In this document: piece after piece, positions 61,009-64,000 of the stretch | How positions within the stretch are numbered: position 1 is the stretch's first letter | Layout of the letters: each line of letters opens with the position of its first letter | From: Dyella caseinilytica | GTDB taxonomy: Bacteria > Pseudomonadota > Gammaproteobacteria > Xanthomonadales > Rhodanobacteraceae | Assembly (NCBI RefSeq): GCF_016865235.1 | Contig: NZ_CP064030.1 | Location: 744,001-808,000, forward strand | Reading direction: 5' to 3' | Length of the DNA: 64,000 nt | Position numbers and translations under genes: made by a program | Notes under the pieces: model-generated | Seen by the model: the letters and a program-made list of their open reading frames with translations, nothing else | The model's database searches: none | What the model was told of the DNA's origin: nothing

Positions 61009-61044
61009 ATCTGCAGTGTGTGGGCGTCCAGTGGTCGCTACAAG

Positions 61045-61902
61045 TCAGTCGATTTTCAGGCGCAACGAAAGATCCACAGCCCGCGTGTTCTTGGTGAGCG
61101 CGCCGACCGAGATGAAGTCCACGCCGGTGCTGGCGTAGTCGCTGATGGTGCTCAGGTCGACGTTGCCGGAAATTTCCAGCGGTACGCGGCCGGCGGTATG
61201 GGCGACGGCATCGCGCATCAGTGGCAGGGTGAAGTTGTCGAGCATGATGCGGTCGACGCCGGCATCCAGCGCCTGCTGCAGCTCGTCGAGGTTTTCCACC
61301 TCTACTTCCAGCAGCAGGCTGGGATGCAGTTGCCGTGCCGCCAGGACGGCGGCGGCGATGCTGCCGGCGGCGATGATGTGGTTTTCTTTCACCAGGATCG
61401 CGTCATACAGGCCGATGCGATGGTTGTGCCCACCGCCGCAGCGCACGGCATATTTCTGCGCCAGGCGCAGGCCGGGCACGGTCTTGCGGGTGTCGAGCAC
61501 GCGCACGTTCGTACCCGCCACGGCAGCAACATAGGTCGCGGTGGTGGTGGCGGTGCCGGACAGCAATTGCAGGAAGTTGAGCGCGGAGCGTTCGGCGCTG
61601 ACGAGCGCACGCGCATTGCCGTGCATGACGCAGACCACGGTACCGGGGGCGATCCGGTCGCCATCGGTCACATGCCAGTCGATCTTCGCTTGTGGATCGA
61701 GTTTGTGAATGCAGGCGTTGAACCACGGGATGCCGGCGACGACGGCGTCTTCGCGGCAGGTGAGCTGTGCAGTGGCCTGGGCGTCTGCCGGCAGCAGGCT
61801 GGCGGTGGCATCGCCCATGCCGAGGTCTTCGGCAAAGGCGCGCTCCACATCAGCGTTGATCGTTGCCGTATCAGGCGGGGTGAAACGAAGTGCAGTGGTC
61901 AT
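61045..61902 (-). CDS. nadC: Nicotinate-nucleotide pyrophosphorylase (carboxylating)
   Basis: A 285-residue quinolinate phosphoribosyltransferase in NAD synthesis. RKTVPGLRLAQKYAV and CGGGHNHRIGLYDAILVKEN are the quinolinate/PRPP site. ALNFLQLLSGTATTTATYV and EVEVENLDELQQALDAGVD are also conserved. Length is normal. The start overlaps the stop of the DUF1631 gene (ATGA). Confidence 0.96.
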   Translation of the reverse strand: MTTALRFTPPDTATINADVERAFAEDLGMGDATASLLPADAQATAQLTCREDAVVAGIPWFNACIHKLDPQAKIDWHVTDGDRIAPGTVVCVMHGNARALVSAERSALNFLQLLSGTATTTATYVAAVAGTNVRVLDTRKTVPGLRLAQKYAVRCGGGHNHRIGLYDAILVKENHIIAAGSIAAAVLAARQLHPSLLLEVEVENLDELQQALDAGVDRIMLDNFTLPLMRDAVAHTAGRVPLEISGNVDLSTISDYASTGVDFISVGALTKNTRAVDLSLRLKID

Positions 61903-64000
61903 TCCGTGTCATTGGTGCGAGCCTCTTCGTGGCTCAGTCGATCAACGATAGCATCCATGGCGCGATCGAACAGTGCATTCGAAGCGAGGATGCGGGCACG
62001 CCCTTCGGCCATCACCGTCGCCAGTTCATACGGCGAGTAGTCCGCGACTTTCAGGCCGCGGCGGTTGACGAACAGATAGCGTCCGCTCATCGGGCTGATC
62101 CACGAAAGCTTGGCGCGTTCGAAATGGTCGTCTGTGCTGTTGAACTCCAGCCAGGTGCCGGGCTTGAGTTCGCTGACGTGCTCAAGTTCCTCGCGCACTT
62201 CCGGTGCGACAGTCGCTGCGTCGGGCTCGGCAAGGGCCGGATCGTCTTCCAGGTCAGCCATGCTTTCGGCCAGTGGCTGGATGCTTTCAGGAATCGGCAG
62301 CGGCGCGGGCGTACCTTCGGCGGCCTGTGGCTGCTGTTCGGTGGTGGGAATGGCCGCTTCGCCAAGCTGCTGGCGATAGTAGGTGTGCAATTGGCCGAGC
62401 AGGCGCTCGATGTCGGCGTCCTGGAAGGCTACGTTCGCCAGGCCCTTGCGCAGCGCGCGCTCGATGCCGGGCAGCAGCTGGCGCAGGTCGCGCTTGGCTT
62501 CCGGGGTGCGCACCGGCTTGGTGCTGGCGATAAAGGCGTCGACGAAGCGCAGCGCCTCGCGGAGCTCGGGCGATTCGTCGCCTTTGCGCAGGATGGTCAG
62601 CACCAGATAGTTGGCCCACGCGCGCGACAGCACGCCATGGACCAACGGTGGCAGCACATGGTCGCCAATGCGGTTGAGGATTTCACGTGCGGCGCGGCGG
62701 CGCGCCTGTTCCAGTTTCTCGCGGCCACGCGTCGATTCGGCGACGCGTTGCTCGGCCAGTTCGGCGCGGCGACGGTTGCTTTCCTGGAACTGCTGCAGTT
62801 CGGCGAACAGGCGATCGAAGATCGTCATGTCGTCGTCGAATTCCTGCAGCAAACGCTCGACGATGGCTTTGACGGTGTCGTGCAGGCGACCATCGCGGTC
62901 GGATTCTTCCGACCAGCTCTTGGCTGCCTCTGCCAGGCCATCGAGCAGGCGGCGCGCCGGATGTTGACGGTGCGCGAACAGCTTGCGGTCGATGATCGCG
63001 GCTTTCAAATACGGAATTTGCAGACGTGCCAGCATGACCTGCATCTGCGGCGGCAGATTGCGGTCTTCGAGGATGAACTCGAACAGCATGCCGACCAGGT
63101 CGATGGTGTCTTCGTCCATCGTGGCGATCTGGCCCGGCTTCTGGCCACGCAGAGAACCCAACTGACTTAGCAGCTGTTCTTTCAGCTGCAGCACCTGTTG
63201 GGTGATATCCATGGCGCTGGCGCCGCCCGTCGACAGCGGCATGACCGGCACCGTCGCCGCCTGACTTTGCAGCACGCTGAGCGCACCGATCAGTTCGTTG
63301 GCGGTGGGCAAGGGGCCTTGTGTCAAAGCCGAAAGCGGCACATCCGGATGAGCCCGGCGGGCGCCGAACAGGGTGCGCAGCGTCTGTAGTAATTCCGCCG
63401 ACGCTTCGCTGTCGTCCGCCACCGGGGCGGCCACATCGCCGGCGGCAGCTGCGGCGGTGCCCGTGGCTGTTCCGCCGCCGGGGCGCACCACTTCGTGACG
63501 CAGCTGCGGCAGCACGCCGGCACGCATCAGCTCGGCATTGGTTTCCTGGTACAGCTCGTCCAGCGAAGCCATCACGTAGCGATCGAACAACTTGTAGATG
63601 ATCAGCTTCACACGCATGTCGGCGCTGAGTTCGCGCATCGACAGACGGAACGCCTGAGCGAGCAAGGCAGGGCCGACCGGATTGGTGGCGTCTTCGATCT
63701 TCGCGCCGCCGCAGATCACCGAGAGACGCTGGTTCACTGCGAACAGGTCGCGAGCCAGGCGGGTCTCGTTCTTGCCGATCATGCTGGTGATGGCCAGCGA
63801 TTCTTCCAACTCGTTGTCCGCCACCAGAGAAAGTTCGATCGAACCGGCTAGTGGCGTGGCAGTGCCGCTTTGCGAGGTCGAGCGCTGGCCGCTGACGAAA
63901 TCATTCAGTTCGCGCGACACCTGCGCCAGGAAGCTACGCTCGATCACTGGGCGGCGCTTGCGCACCTCGCGCATGCCATCGAAGTAATGCATCTGCGCGG
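61899..64000 (-). CDS. DUF1631 family protein (N-terminus outside window)
   Basis: At least 700 residues; the frame is open to the window edge, so the true start probably lies beyond 64,000 (an ATG at 63992 exists but precedes no clear N-terminal pattern). It is a large soluble helical protein of the DUF1631 family found in Xanthomonadales and relatives. Features are SLVADNELEESLAITSMIGK, FLFVNRRGLKVADYSPYEL-like C-terminal text and an acidic linker (DLEDDPALAEPDAA). The C-terminal part (LKPGTWLEFNSTDDHFERAK) has a PilZ-like beta pattern. The role is unknown. Confidence 0.85.
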   Translation of the reverse strand, partial: AQMHYFDGMREVRKRRPVIERSFLAQVSRELNDFVSGQRSTSQSGTATPLAGSIELSLVADNELEESLAITSMIGKNETRLARDLFAVNQRLSVICGGAKIEDATNPVGPALLAQAFRLSMRELSADMRVKLIIYKLFDRYVMASLDELYQETNAELMRAGVLPQLRHEVVRPGGGTATGTAAAAAGDVAAPVADDSEASAELLQTLRTLFGARRAHPDVPLSALTQGPLPTANELIGALSVLQSQAATVPVMPLSTGGASAMDITQQVLQLKEQLLSQLGSLRGQKPGQIATMDEDTIDLVGMLFEFILEDRNLPPQMQVMLARLQIPYLKAAIIDRKLFAHRQHPARRLLDGLAEAAKSWSEESDRDGRLHDTVKAIVERLLQEFDDDMTIFDRLFAELQQFQESNRRRAELAEQRVAESTRGREKLEQARRRAAREILNRIGDHVLPPLVHGVLSRAWANYLVLTILRKGDESPELREALRFVDAFIASTKPVRTPEAKRDLRQLLPGIERALRKGLANVAFQDADIERLLGQLHTYYRQQLGEAAIPTTEQQPQAAEGTPAPLPIPESIQPLAESMADLEDDPALAEPDAATVAPEVREELEHVSELKPGTWLEFNSTDDHFERAKLSWISPMSGRYLFVNRRGLKVADYSPYELATVMAEGRARILASNALFDRAMDAIVDRLSHEEARTNDTE

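Noticed and set aside
61890..63170. A 426-codon open frame opposite the DUF1631 gene
   Set aside because: It is antisense to a long coding frame and has a Gln/Ala/Arg-rich low-complexity translation.
1..64000. CRISPR arrays, tRNA genes, transposases
   Set aside because: No regularly spaced direct repeats, cloverleaf sequences or transposase motifs were found on reading; inverted pairs near 49-54 kb are REP-like, not CRISPR.

Overview
The window looks like a chromosomal segment of a gammaproteobacterium of the Xanthomonadales, most likely Rhodanobacteraceae (Dyella, Rhodanobacter or Luteibacter type). This is inferred from the pilB-pilC-pilD-coaE order, DUF1631 and DUF3301 proteins near nadC, the petABC-sspAB block and the TfpX-type pilin accessory protein. 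Base composition is GC-rich over the housekeeping parts and visibly more AT-rich in parts of 19.3-38.3 kb. No rRNA, tRNA, CRISPR array, transposase or integrase gene was seen.

Layout. 1-7.3 kb: the distal part of a Tad/Flp pilus operon on the + strand (end of cpaB, secretin, an FHA-fused TadA ATPase, tadB, tadC, a DUF192 protein, a TadD-like TPR lipoprotein, a TadE-like pseudopilin, a secreted protein of unknown function). 7.6-13.7 kb: an acyltransferase-3/SGNH enzyme, then a - strand run glnS, deaminase, TVP38-like membrane protein, with a large nested palindromic repeat after glnS. 13.1-17.8 kb: coaE, pilD, pilC, pilB (type IVa pilus) on the - strand.

18-38.3 kb: an accessory region. It starts with six + strand sugar-transfer and methyltransferase genes. 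These converge on a - strand block: a flippase, three large paralogous GT-C/TPR membrane proteins, two type IV pilin genes and one GT39-like membrane glycosyltransferase. An S9 peptidase and a second GT39-like protein follow on the + strand. pilA has a sigma-54-type promoter with PilR-like GTGTC sites upstream. The gene content fits assembly and O-glycosylation of type IV pilin. A TfpX/TfpZ-like pilin accessory gene lies close by at 38.6-39.3 kb, between intact corA and a decayed second copy of the corA 3' end.

39.5-53.6 kb: corA, a DUF4105/Lnb-domain protein, corC, ybeY, phoH, two GNAT genes (one frameshifted) and miaB, all on the - strand. The usual miaB-phoH-ybeY-corC order is interrupted between ybeY and corC by a four-gene operon: HlyD-type adaptor, glycosidase-like periplasmic protein, BcsA-like synthase with a PilZ domain, and NodT-type outer-membrane factor. 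It resembles a c-di-GMP-controlled, synthase-dependent exopolysaccharide system. Three REP-like inverted pairs lie at 49.5, 51.7 and 53.8 kb.

53.9-64 kb: a lytic transglycosylase, a DegS/AlgW-like periplasmic protease, petABC (cytochrome bc1), sspA-sspB, a DUF3301 protein, nadC and a DUF1631 protein that runs off the window end.
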